A stretch of 64,000 bases of DNA. It comes from Bacteroidota bacterium. Lineage in GTDB: Bacteria; Bacteroidota; Bacteroidia; Bacteroidales; UBA4417. Positions 1-8,429 of this stretch are shown here, in pieces. The notes beneath the pieces were generated by a model, which was not told the DNA's origin, did no database searches, and was given only the letters and a program-made list of their open reading frames with translations. The stretch's first letter is position 1, and every line of letters begins with the position of its first letter. Location of the stretch: contig JAKLFM010000009.1 of the NCBI GenBank assembly GCA_022711175.1, forward strand, positions 1 to 64,000, written 5' to 3'. The position numbers and the translations under genes are program-made.

Positions 1-269
1 CAATATCTGAACCATACTAGTCATAAACCTTTGAATAAACTAAAATATGCCCTCGCTTCTTAATCGCACAACGGGTTACCTGTTATTAATTTGAAAATTG
101 CTCTTTTCATAGCAGATCATCAACATGTTGATTCAGAGCTGTTTGATAAATCAAAGGAACCCGATTTACATAATAATGAAATATCCGGAAAATGATGATC
201 AGGAAAATGCACTGTTGAGAATACAATTCAGCGATCCTTTTATCGTTTCATAGTTCATATTGAATTAAT
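1..269. other. Non-coding left edge, no feature recognised
   Basis: No convincing reading frame, RNA gene or TAnnTTTG promoter is visible in this AT-rich stretch ahead of the first barrel gene. It could hold the promoter of that gene or the tail of a gene outside the window, but nothing in it supports either reading. Confidence 0.5.
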
Positions 270-917
270 ATGAATATAAACACTTCTTTGTTTATACTTT
301 GTTGTTTTGCGGTGCAACAATCATTTGCCCAAGATAATGTATTCTCCGGAGGCGCTTTCTTCAATGTTAACGGTATTGAGTTCGAAGGAGATGAGGCGAA
401 ATTCTGGGGCGATTCAGAAAATAAAAATATAGAAGGCACCGTGGGTATGTCAGCGGGGTTGTTTGTGAAACGCGAACTGCCCGGCAACCTTAGCGCTTCC
501 ATGGAATTGCGGTATATCAGGAAGGGAAGTATTTATGGTTTTGTGAGCGAGTACGGAACTCATGCCTTTGAAACCATGTGCCTCGACTATGCTGAAATAC
601 CGGTCATGGTAGGATATACTATTGATAGCAGGAAGCGAAACTACACCCTCGAAAGCGGACCTGCTTTTGCCACATTGATTTCATCAAACCTTGATTACAA
701 TCACCGGCTGAACCTGCGAGGAGCAGAGGGGGCAAACGATTTCCGGAAGTTTGATCTGTCATGGATTGCAACTTTCAAGTTTCCTGTCCTTATAAAAAGG
801 AGTAATCATTTCATGGTTGGATTAAGGGTTTCGCACTCTATCATTCCGATGCACCGCTATTACAGGATTTACAATTTTGATTACGGCGCCGGGATAGAAT
901 ATGTTTTTAATCATTGA
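270..917 (+). CDS. PorT-like outer-membrane beta-barrel protein
   Basis: A 215-residue protein with an N-terminal signal peptide (about residues 1-20, ending FAQ) followed by alternating polar/hydrophobic strands rich in Gly and aromatic residues. It closes with an aromatic-rich strand pattern (YGAGIEYVF) typical of small Bacteroidota barrels of the PorT/OmpW-like class. It would sit in the outer membrane; its cargo or partner is unknown. It stands alone: the next gene is on the opposite strand almost 300 bases away. The start at 270 is the only ATG that gives a normal signal peptide. The family assignment rests on fold pattern, not on a catalytic motif, so a structural or adhesin-like role is equally possible. 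Confidence 0.6.
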   Translation: MNINTSLFILCCFAVQQSFAQDNVFSGGAFFNVNGIEFEGDEAKFWGDSENKNIEGTVGMSAGLFVKRELPGNLSASMELRYIRKGSIYGFVSEYGTHAFETMCLDYAEIPVMVGYTIDSRKRNYTLESGPAFATLISSNLDYNHRLNLRGAEGANDFRKFDLSWIATFKFPVLIKRSNHFMVGLRVSHSIIPMHRYYRIYNFDYGAGIEYVFNH

Positions 918-1210
918 TGAAGAGCTAAAACCTCTTACTCATCAATACCCGTGTTAGTTATTCAACCAAAGAATACATTGGCCAGGGATCATCAGCCAAA
1001 GAAGGATTATACTTGCGAGATACTTGTAAGCCGGACAAAAACCATGATAGGTGGAAAACCTGCGAGGTTGTGGTCGGTTGTTTTGTGCGGGATGAGCGAA
1101 CTTTAGTCTGATAAAAAGGCTTGTTCCATATACTTTGTTTCAATATTTAACTGCACATGCCCGACTGGCTGTATCAATTACGCAATATTTAATCCTCTCT
1201 ATTCATTTTG

Positions 1211-1867
1211 CTATTTATCCTTTTCCAAAAACCTGATTAGCAGAATCATATCTTCTGCATCTTCAAAATTAACAACATTGTTTTCGAGATAATTTTTGAG
1301 CTTTTCATCTCTATCTCTGTAAATATTAGCCAGTTGCCTGAAGTTAATAAACCTGCTGAGTTTCCCGTTCTTCATCAGCCAATACCAGGTATATGGTTTA
1401 ACCTGGTACAAATCGGGAGAGGATAATTCGTAACGTGTAGTGCCCGTATAAAACCCTGATGCGGTGGTGATAGCAGCGGTTTGCGAAGTGTCGCCATACG
1501 CGCCGGGTTTGCCATGGCTGCTCAATTTGCATTTATATGCGGCATACAGTGTTACAACCGAGTCGTAAACTAATTCCACAAATTTATGGTCGAGCGTTAC
1601 AAACTTCCTGCCTGAGATAACGATGGTGTCAACAAGTTCAACCTCATCGCCGGCGATTGCCAGTTTTTTGCCTTTGTTCACAAAAACCATCTCTTCGGTG
1701 AGGGCGTCGTAATTGAGCAGGGTATTATAGCTCATGCCTGTTTTCATGAGCACTTTCCCCTGGATAAATTCCGGAAAGATGTATGCCGAAAACTCTTTTC
1801 CTTCGCTTTGAGAGTAAGCGAGAGTAAATGAAAGGCAAAGAATCAGCGAAAGGATGAAATGTTTCAT
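1211..1867 (-). CDS. Secreted protein of unknown function downstream of the class V aminotransferase-like gene
   Basis: A 218-residue protein with a clear signal peptide (MKHFILSLILCLSFTLAYSQ) and no other motif that I recognise. The mature part is rich in Val, Tyr and Thr early on, suggesting beta structure, and ends with a charged helical segment. It begins only 9 bases after the stop of the PLP enzyme gene, so the two are probably transcribed together; whether they work together is unknown because one is cytoplasmic and this one is exported. Size and signal are typical of Bacteroidota periplasmic or surface proteins of unknown function. Confidence 0.6.
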   Translation of the reverse strand: MKHFILSLILCLSFTLAYSQSEGKEFSAYIFPEFIQGKVLMKTGMSYNTLLNYDALTEEMVFVNKGKKLAIAGDEVELVDTIVISGRKFVTLDHKFVELVYDSVVTLYAAYKCKLSSHGKPGAYGDTSQTAAITTASGFYTGTTRYELSSPDLYQVKPYTWYWLMKNGKLSRFINFRQLANIYRDRDEKLKNYLENNVVNFEDAEDMILLIRFLEKDK

Positions 1868-1876
1868 AAGTCACGT

Positions 1877-3346
1877 TCAATCGTTAAACCAATACTTAAT
1901 CAACTCATTTTTGCGGTTATTGTCGCTGGTATGCCTGAACTCATTGGCGTGTTTGTCGTAAGAGTAATCTTTGCCCCATTCTGTGTGATTCGCTGAAATC
2001 TGCCTGATAGCGTCGATACAGAAACCGAGTTCCTCATCAGTCATGGTAGGATGCAGTGAAAGCCTTATCCATCCGGGCTTCGATGACAAATCGCCCATAC
2101 TGATGAACTGTGTTATTTGTTGCGATTTTTCGTAGGTGACATCGAGCAGGTAATGGCCGTATGTACCGGCACAAGCGCAGCCGCCGCGTACCTGAATGCC
2201 GAAACGGTCGCTGAGCAATTTTACTACCAGGTTATAATGTATATTTTCGATGTAAAACGACATGATGCCAATGCGTTCTTCGGTATTGTCGGCAAGTATA
2301 TGCAAGCCTTCAATTTTTCTCAGGCCTTCAAATGCTTTATTTACAAGCTCTTTTTCGCGCAGACGGATATTTTGCACTCCCATCTGGTTTTTCAGTTCGA
2401 TAGCCAGGGCTGTTTTTATGGCTTGCAGGAATCCCGGTGTACCGCCGTCTTCGCGGATTTCGATGTCATCTACATACTTATATCCTCCCCATGGATTTGT
2501 CCAGTCAACGGTTCCGCCGCCGGGTTGGTCGGGCGACTGCCGGTGATACAGTTCTTTATTGAAAATGAGCACACCCGAAGCGCCGGGGCCACCAAGAAAT
2601 TTATGGGGTGAAAAGAAGATTGCATCCAGCCTCTCCATTGGATCAGCCGGGTGCATATTGATGTCGGCATAAGGGGCTGATGCTGCAAAATCAACAAAAC
2701 AAACGCCGCCTGCTTCGTGCATGATCCTCGCCAGATCATGGTAAGGTGTTTCGATGCCGGTCACGTTTGAGCAGGCGCTGAATGAACCGATGAGTATTTT
2801 GCGGTCGCGGTATTTTTCAATTTTGCTGCGCAGGTTATCAGGGTCAACGAGTAAACCGTTTCCGGGAGGAATCACAACCACGTCGGCGATGGTCTCGTAC
2901 CATGAAGTCTGGTTGCTGTGATGCTCCATGTGGGTAATGAAAACTACCGGTTTTTCGGTTTTTTGGAGGCAATCGGAGTTTTGCAACATGCCGCAGGTCT
3001 TGAGCCCGAGTATGCGCTGGAATTTTACCAGTACGCCGGTCATGCCGAATCCATGGGTGATGATCACATCCTGCGGACCGGCATTTACATGTCGTTTGAT
3101 CAGCTTATGAGCGTGATGATAAGCCTGCGTCATCAGGCTACCGGCTTCGCTGGTTTCGGTATGCGTGTTGGCAACCCAGGGGCCTATTTCATTGAGAAGT
3201 TTTTCCTCAATCGGACGATAAAGGCGGCCGCTGGCAATCCAGTCGGCGTATATTAGTTTCTTTGTCCCGTAAGGAGTTCTATAGAGCAGGTCGTTGCCGA
3301 CAATGCCCTGGCGGAAATGTGAGAAGTGTTCGGAAAGGTTTACCAT
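1877..3346 (-). CDS. Aminotransferase class V-fold PLP enzyme (cysteine-desulfurase-like)
   Basis: A 489-residue cytoplasmic PLP-dependent enzyme of the class V fold. The Schiff-base lysine is Lys249 in the context SPHKFLGGPG, and the cofactor-contacting His/Asp segments (ITHMEHHSN near 138-145, VDFAASAPY near 218-226) are in the expected order. A cysteine-rich loop, RGGCACAGTYGHYL near residues 387-400, lies where SufS-type desulfurases carry their catalytic Cys, so release of sulfur or selenium from cysteine is possible. It is longer than typical SufS (about 400 residues) and lacks suf/isc neighbours, so the substrate is unknown. It is followed closely by a small secreted-protein gene. A 7-bp inverted repeat ends two bases before the start codon. 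Confidence 0.8.
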   Translation of the reverse strand: MVNLSEHFSHFRQGIVGNDLLYRTPYGTKKLIYADWIASGRLYRPIEEKLLNEIGPWVANTHTETSEAGSLMTQAYHHAHKLIKRHVNAGPQDVIITHGFGMTGVLVKFQRILGLKTCGMLQNSDCLQKTEKPVVFITHMEHHSNQTSWYETIADVVVIPPGNGLLVDPDNLRSKIEKYRDRKILIGSFSACSNVTGIETPYHDLARIMHEAGGVCFVDFAASAPYADINMHPADPMERLDAIFFSPHKFLGGPGASGVLIFNKELYHRQSPDQPGGGTVDWTNPWGGYKYVDDIEIREDGGTPGFLQAIKTALAIELKNQMGVQNIRLREKELVNKAFEGLRKIEGLHILADNTEERIGIMSFYIENIHYNLVVKLLSDRFGIQVRGGCACAGTYGHYLLDVTYEKSQQITQFISMGDLSSKPGWIRLSLHPTMTDEELGFCIDAIRQISANHTEWGKDYSYDKHANEFRHTSDNNRKNELIKYWFND

Positions 3347-3426
3347 ATAGCAGGCAGCAGTGAAAATCAGCCTGCTAAGATCGGAAAAAAGGTATTAACC
3401 TTTGTAACTATGCAGCAAAAGGCAGA

Positions 3427-6400
3427 CTATTCCTCGCCAGAAGATATCTGTATGCGGCTGACTTCCACATCCGAACCTTCGGTATAGATGCTTATCCAGT
3501 TGTTGTCCTCCCGGTACCAGCGGTCCTGTCCGGCTAAGCGTATAAGGTAATCGGCACCTTCGCCCGGAGCAATGGTGCGTAGCACAATACCGCCGTTTTT
3601 CTGGGCATCGCGGCCATAGTTCAGGAATACTTTAGGAACATTGCCCGAAGTAGCCTTTGCGTGAAGCAGGATGTAATTGTTCTTGCGCAGCCGCGGTTCG
3701 ATGGCGCTAAAAGTGAATTTCTTCTCCTCGCCCGAAGCAATGGTTACAGCCGTTTTATTCACTTCCTTGATAGCATGATCATTGATGTACTGCTTTATTT
3801 TACGGATCATCTCGACGGGATATGTCTCATCAGGCTTAATTGAAGCTGCTTTTTCGTATGATTCAACGGCCTGGTCAAGGATTTTCTGCTGGTAAAGATT
3901 ATCAGCCGTTACAATGGCTTTATCGTATTCGTCCTTAAGCGCTTTGGCGCGTTCGGCGAGTATGTTCCCGATTTCGGAGAGCTTGTCCTTGGGGTACTGT
4001 TCTGCAGGTTTCAGTCCCGAAGCTTTGCTGAATGCGCTGCGTGCTTCGATGTAACTCTGGCCGGCAAATAACCTGTCGCCATCAGCAATGTAACCTGCAT
4101 ACATGCTTTCGAGCTGCTCTTTCTCCAAGGCAAGTGCCCGGTTTATCTCGGCAATTTTATCTTTTGGATATTGTTCTCTTGGTTTTACCTCGCCGGCCTG
4201 CTGATAGGCATTCATTGCCTGGGCATATTCTTTGGCAGCTAACCGGCTGTCACCTTCAGTAATAAGTCTATTGTACTGATTGTCAATTTCTTTAAGCTTT
4301 GCTTCAATTTCTGATATTTTCCCGGTTGGATATGCTTCGCCGGGTTTGATGGCAAGTGCTGAACGGTAGGAGGTGAGTGCTGTTTCGTAATCGAAGGTTG
4401 CCAAATGGGCATCACCTTCGGCCAGCGCTTTGTTATATGCGTCGTCGCGGGCCTGTATTTCGGTAAGTATCGAATTAATGGAGTTGATCTTATCCTTTGG
4501 GTATTGTTCCAAAGGCTTCATTTCGAGGGCGCTGCGATAGGCTGTAAGTGCCGGCTGATACTGCTTTTCGGTAAGCGCTTTATCAGCATCGGCAATGAGT
4601 TTGGCGTAATCGTCATCTAATTTCTTTTGCCCGGCGAGTATTTGGTTGATCTTTTCGATTTGCTGTTTCGGATAGGTTTCTGAGGGTTTTATGGTTGATG
4701 CCCTTTCATAAGGTTCGAGTGCTTCGCGGTACTTCTTTTGGTTAAAGAAGGCATCAGCGTTTGTAATGGCATCATTGTACCTGTCGTTCTCGGCTTTCAT
4801 CTCGGCCAGAACAGTGTTGATCTCAGCAATTTTCTGATCGGGATATTGCTGGCCGGGCAGGATGGTTTTTGCGTTATTATAAGCGGTAAGCGCTTCCTGG
4901 TAAGCTTTGGCAGCCAACTGCCTGTCGCCTTCGGCAATGGCTTTTTCGTACGATTCCTGCTGTGCTTTTATGGAGGCAATCATTTTTTCGGCTTCGGCAA
5001 TCCTGTCAGCAGGGTATTTTTCTCCGGGCTTGATATCAAGCGCTTTTTTATAACCTTCAATGGATTCAGGATATTTCTTTGCATCGAAAAGCTTATCGGC
5101 ACCGGCAATGGCATTATCGAACAAGTCGTTTGTGGCTTTGATGGCAGCGAGTGCGGCATTTATTTCGGCGATTTTTTCCTGTGGATATTTTTCGCCGGGT
5201 TTTATCGCTAGTGCAGATTTGTAACCCGATAACGCATCATTGTATTGTTTCTGGGCAAGATATGAATCGGCTTCAGCCAAAGCCTTTGCATAGGCTTCGT
5301 CGGTAGCTATAATACCGTTCAGGATTTGATTTATTTCGGCTATTTTCCTTGCAGGATATTCCTCTTCAGGTTTGTAACCGAGTGCTTGCCTGAACGACGA
5401 AGTGGCCTCATTATACTTTTTGGCGGTAAGGTTCTTGTCGCCATCGGCAACAGCCGCATCATAAGCAGCCTGTTTTGCAGCCAGATCGGCAAGTATGCCA
5501 TTGATTTCGGCAATTTTATCTTTCGGGTATTGCTCAGCAGGCTTCATTTCCGAAGCCTTTGTATAGGCCGGCAATGCTTCTTTGTATTTTTTATCGGTCA
5601 GCAGTTTATCGGCATTTGCAACAGCAGACTGGTAGGTATCTTCAAACGCCTGGTTTTTGGCAATAAGGCCTTCGGCTTCAGTGATTTTTTGCTGCGGGTA
5701 CTTCTCCGCCGGCTTCATGGTGAGCGCTTCGCGATAGGCGGCAATGGCTTCGGTTAATTTCTGCCCGTTAAATAAGCCGTCAGCATTCAGGATGGTTGCA
5801 GCATATTTTTCGTCCAAAGCCTGCAAACCGGCCAGTATGGCATTGATATCGGCAATTTTATCCTGCGGGTATTTTTCGCCGGGTTTTAATTCAAGCGCTT
5901 TACGGTAAACAGCAGCAGCTTCAGTGTATTTTTTGTCAGTAAACGACTTGTCAGCGGCAGCGATGATTGTTTTATAACTGTCGTCAAGCTGTTTCTGCTG
6001 CAACAGTATTTTGTTAATCTCGGCGATTTTATCCTTTGGGTATTTTTCGGCCGGTTTCATCGTGCCTGCTTCCTGGTACAGAGCAAGAGCGCCGTTATAG
6101 TCTTTTTCACCAAAGGATTTATCAGCCGCATCTATCGTATTGTTATAGCCGGTTTCTTTGTCGAGCAGTGCCTTGTTGATGGCTTCGATTTCGTTTAATT
6201 TGTCCTGCGGGTATTTTTCGCCGGGCTTAAGGGTGAGCGCCGATCTGTATCCGGTAGCTGCATCTTCGTATTTTTTATTTCCGAATTTCAGGTCCGCTGA
6301 AGCGATCATCGTTTTATAATCCTCTTCAACTTTCTTACGATCAGCAAGGAGTTTGTTTATTTCAGCGATTTTTTCGGAAGGATATTTTTCATTGGGAAGC

Positions 6401-7641
6401 AAGGTGAGTGCGTTTTTGAAATGTGCCAGCGCGGTTTCGGGCTTATCTTGCTCCAGTGCCTGGTTGCCGTTCATAATGGCGATGTCGTAAGCATCTTTGC
6501 GGCTGGCTTTTTCGCCGAGGCTTTTTTCGATTTCAGCAATGCGCGTCCGCGGATACGCTTCGGCAGGCATTATGCCCGATGCCGACTTGTAGCCAATCAA
6601 CGCAGCATCCATATCTCCGGCTTTAAAGAAATTGTCGGCTGATTCAATCGCGGCATCATAGCGTTGTTGCAGCGATTTCACTTCCGACTCGCCGGTGCTC
6701 GTTTTATCGAGCATATCCTTTGGGTAGCGGGCAGTGGGTTTCACTTTGAGCGCTTCCTCGTATTTAATGCGGGCATTGGCAAAATCGCGGTTGATGTAGA
6801 ACTGATCGGCCTGGCTGATAGCATGGTCGTAGGCGTCCTGTTCCTTCTGCCTGTCGGCGATCCAAGAGTTTATTTCGGCCAGCTTTTGTTTTGCATATAC
6901 CTGGTTTGGCAACAGGTCGAGGGCTTTCTGGTATTCGGCTTTTGCTTCTGGACGCTTACCGGCTTCCAGCAATTTGTCCGCTCCTGCAATGATCTTATCA
7001 TACTGGGATTTCTTAGCGATGCCTTCGGCTTTCAGTTTGTCAGCCTCAAGCATTTTGTCGCGCGGTTCACGGGCATCAGGATTTGAAGTTAGAGCGACCT
7101 GGTACCAGTTTTTGGCGAGATCGTAATCTCCTGCCGCCATTGCCTGTGTGGCTTTGCTCATAGCATCGCTGTAGCGGGCTGCTTCACCGGGATCGTTGTA
7201 AACCTTACGAATGGCGGCTAGCTTGTCCTTTGGATACTGTGCCGTAGGGTCTATTTCAAGTGCTTTGCTGAATTCAAGGTTGGCAGCAGGGTAGTTTTTT
7301 GCTGATAAAAAGCTTTCCCCTTTCAGAATGGCATCCTCAAACAGGTTGTTTTTTAAGTTGGTGTTTTCGTTGAGCAACTTCGAAATGGTATTTATTTGCT
7401 CCTGCGGATATTTTTGAGCAGGCTGAAGATTGGAAGCGCTGCGGTACCGCATGAGGGAGGTGCCGTAATCTTTTGCATTAAATGCCTCGTCGGCACCCTT
7501 TACTTCATTTTCATAATTGCCTTTGGCTTGTTGTGCCTGTCCCGAAGTATTGAACGCCAGTATGCTGATGAAAATGAAAAGGCTAAAAATCACTCCTGTT
7601 GTGAGGTTTCTTCTCAGTAGTCTGTTGAAATATTGCTTCAT
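3427..7641 (-). CDS. Giant exported TPR-like repeat protein (22 x 57-residue repeats)
   Basis: A protein of 1404 residues with an exported N-terminus (basic MKQYFNRLLRRN, then a hydrophobic stretch ending at SGQAQQ). The body is about 22 tandem repeats with a 57-residue period, each built on the pattern Y-x-x-A-I-x-x-A-D, K-x-Y-x-x-A, A-L-x-x-K-P-x-E-x-Y-P-x-x-K-I-x-E-I. This looks like an expanded TPR-type solenoid. The last ~110 residues are not repetitive and look like a beta-sandwich (KKFTFSAIEPRLRKNNYILLHAK onward in short segments). The ATG at 7641 was chosen over the longer TTG-started frame because it gives a proper signal peptide. It lies 112 bases downstream of the lolD-like gene on the same strand. 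A scaffold or protein-protein binding role in the envelope is inferred. Confidence 0.75.
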   Translation of the reverse strand: MKQYFNRLLRRNLTTGVIFSLFIFISILAFNTSGQAQQAKGNYENEVKGADEAFNAKDYGTSLMRYRSASNLQPAQKYPQEQINTISKLLNENTNLKNNLFEDAILKGESFLSAKNYPAANLEFSKALEIDPTAQYPKDKLAAIRKVYNDPGEAARYSDAMSKATQAMAAGDYDLAKNWYQVALTSNPDAREPRDKMLEADKLKAEGIAKKSQYDKIIAGADKLLEAGKRPEAKAEYQKALDLLPNQVYAKQKLAEINSWIADRQKEQDAYDHAISQADQFYINRDFANARIKYEEALKVKPTARYPKDMLDKTSTGESEVKSLQQRYDAAIESADNFFKAGDMDAALIGYKSASGIMPAEAYPRTRIAEIEKSLGEKASRKDAYDIAIMNGNQALEQDKPETALAHFKNALTLLPNEKYPSEKIAEINKLLADRKKVEEDYKTMIASADLKFGNKKYEDAATGYRSALTLKPGEKYPQDKLNEIEAINKALLDKETGYNNTIDAADKSFGEKDYNGALALYQEAGTMKPAEKYPKDKIAEINKILLQQKQLDDSYKTIIAAADKSFTDKKYTEAAAVYRKALELKPGEKYPQDKIADINAILAGLQALDEKYAATILNADGLFNGQKLTEAIAAYREALTMKPAEKYPQQKITEAEGLIAKNQAFEDTYQSAVANADKLLTDKKYKEALPAYTKASEMKPAEQYPKDKIAEINGILADLAAKQAAYDAAVADGDKNLTAKKYNEATSSFRQALGYKPEEEYPARKIAEINQILNGIIATDEAYAKALAEADSYLAQKQYNDALSGYKSALAIKPGEKYPQEKIAEINAALAAIKATNDLFDNAIAGADKLFDAKKYPESIEGYKKALDIKPGEKYPADRIAEAEKMIASIKAQQESYEKAIAEGDRQLAAKAYQEALTAYNNAKTILPGQQYPDQKIAEINTVLAEMKAENDRYNDAITNADAFFNQKKYREALEPYERASTIKPSETYPKQQIEKINQILAGQKKLDDDYAKLIADADKALTEKQYQPALTAYRSALEMKPLEQYPKDKINSINSILTEIQARDDAYNKALAEGDAHLATFDYETALTSYRSALAIKPGEAYPTGKISEIEAKLKEIDNQYNRLITEGDSRLAAKEYAQAMNAYQQAGEVKPREQYPKDKIAEINRALALEKEQLESMYAGYIADGDRLFAGQSYIEARSAFSKASGLKPAEQYPKDKLSEIGNILAERAKALKDEYDKAIVTADNLYQQKILDQAVESYEKAASIKPDETYPVEMIRKIKQYINDHAIKEVNKTAVTIASGEEKKFTFSAIEPRLRKNNYILLHAKATSGNVPKVFLNYGRDAQKNGGIVLRTIAPGEGADYLIRLAGQDRWYREDNNWISIYTEGSDVEVSRIQISSGEE

Positions 7642-7753
7642 GTAGTTTCTTCTTGTGAAAATGCCGGCATTAAAGGGATATAACGCCATAATGTTGAGTT
7701 TATTGGACAAATATTATGCCGTGGTGAGGCTCAGTGCAATGCCTGTTTGGTGT

Positions 7754-8407
7754 TCACAGGATTATTTTGCCGTCGGCAATGGTAAGCTTTCGGTCCGACA
7801 TGCCTGCAAATTCCATGTTGTGGGTTACAATCACGAAAGTCTGGTTGAATTCTTTCCGTAAGTCGAAAAAAAGTTTGTGCAATTCGCGGGCGTTCACCGA
7901 ATCGAGGTTTCCCGAAGGCTCATCAGCCAGCACAATATCCGGATGGTTCATCAGTGCCCTTGCTACCGCAATGCGTTGTTGTTCGCCACCTGAAAGCTCG
8001 GCGGGCTTATGGGTTACCCTGTCGGTAAGATGCAGAAATTCAAGTAGTTGATTGGCGCGAGTTTCGGCTTGTTTTCGGTTGGTACCGCCTATAAACGCCG
8101 GAATGCAGAGGTTCTCAAGTGCAGTGAACTCGGGGAGCAGGTGATGAAACTGGAACACGAAGCCGATATGCTTATTCCTGAAAGCCGACAGCTTCTTCTC
8201 ACTCAGCCGGTGAACAGGTTCTCCGTTCAGGATTACCTCGCCTGATGAAGGTCTATCTAAAGTGCCTAGTATTTGAAGCAGCGTGGTTTTTCCTGCTCCC
8301 GAAGCTCCGACAATGGCAACAATCTCACCTTTATCTATATGCAGGTCAATGCCTTTGAGCACTTCGAGGCCATCGAACGATTTATGAATATTGCTTGCGG
8401 TGATCAT
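7754..8407 (-). CDS. lolD: LolD-type ABC transporter ATP-binding protein
   Basis: A 217-residue ABC ATPase. Walker A is [11 protein letters not shown] near residues 34-44, the Q-loop lies in [18 protein letters not shown], the signature is LSGGEQQR, and Walker B is [12 protein letters not shown] followed by the switch histidine in IVTHN. The [10 protein letters not shown] pattern and size match the MacB/LolD subfamily that energises FtsX-type permeases acting on lipoproteins or envelope substrates. No permease is adjacent, which is common for lolD in Bacteroidota, so its partner must be elsewhere; the LolC/E-like name is therefore family-level. It starts 22 bases after the stop of the DUF5916 gene, which suggests co-transcription. 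Confidence 0.85.
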   Translation of the reverse strand: MITASNIHKSFDGLEVLKGIDLHIDKGEIVAIVGASGAGKTTLLQILGTLDRPSSGEVILNGEPVHRLSEKKLSAFRNKHIGFVFQFHHLLPEFTALENLCIPAFIGGTNRKQAETRANQLLEFLHLTDRVTHKPAELSGGEQQRIAVARALMNHPDIVLADEPSGNLDSVNARELHKLFFDLRKEFNQTFVIVTHNMEFAGMSDRKLTIADGKIIL

Positions 8408-8429
8408 CTTATCGGTTCAGGGTTGTTTG

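Noticed and set aside
958-1143. A 61-codon frame on the minus strand between the first two genes
   Set aside because: No signal peptide, no family pattern and no promoter; it ends in the gap after the barrel gene and looks like chance.
3349-3376. AGCAGGC/GCCTGCT inverted repeat just before the start codon of the class V enzyme gene
   Set aside because: Only 7 bp with a 14-base loop and no link to a known regulator; may be chance.
3427-7641. Regular 171-base DNA periodicity that at first looked like a satellite or CRISPR-like array
   Set aside because: The period is a multiple of three and the frame is open throughout; the repeats are protein-level TPR-like units with diverged codons and no spacers.
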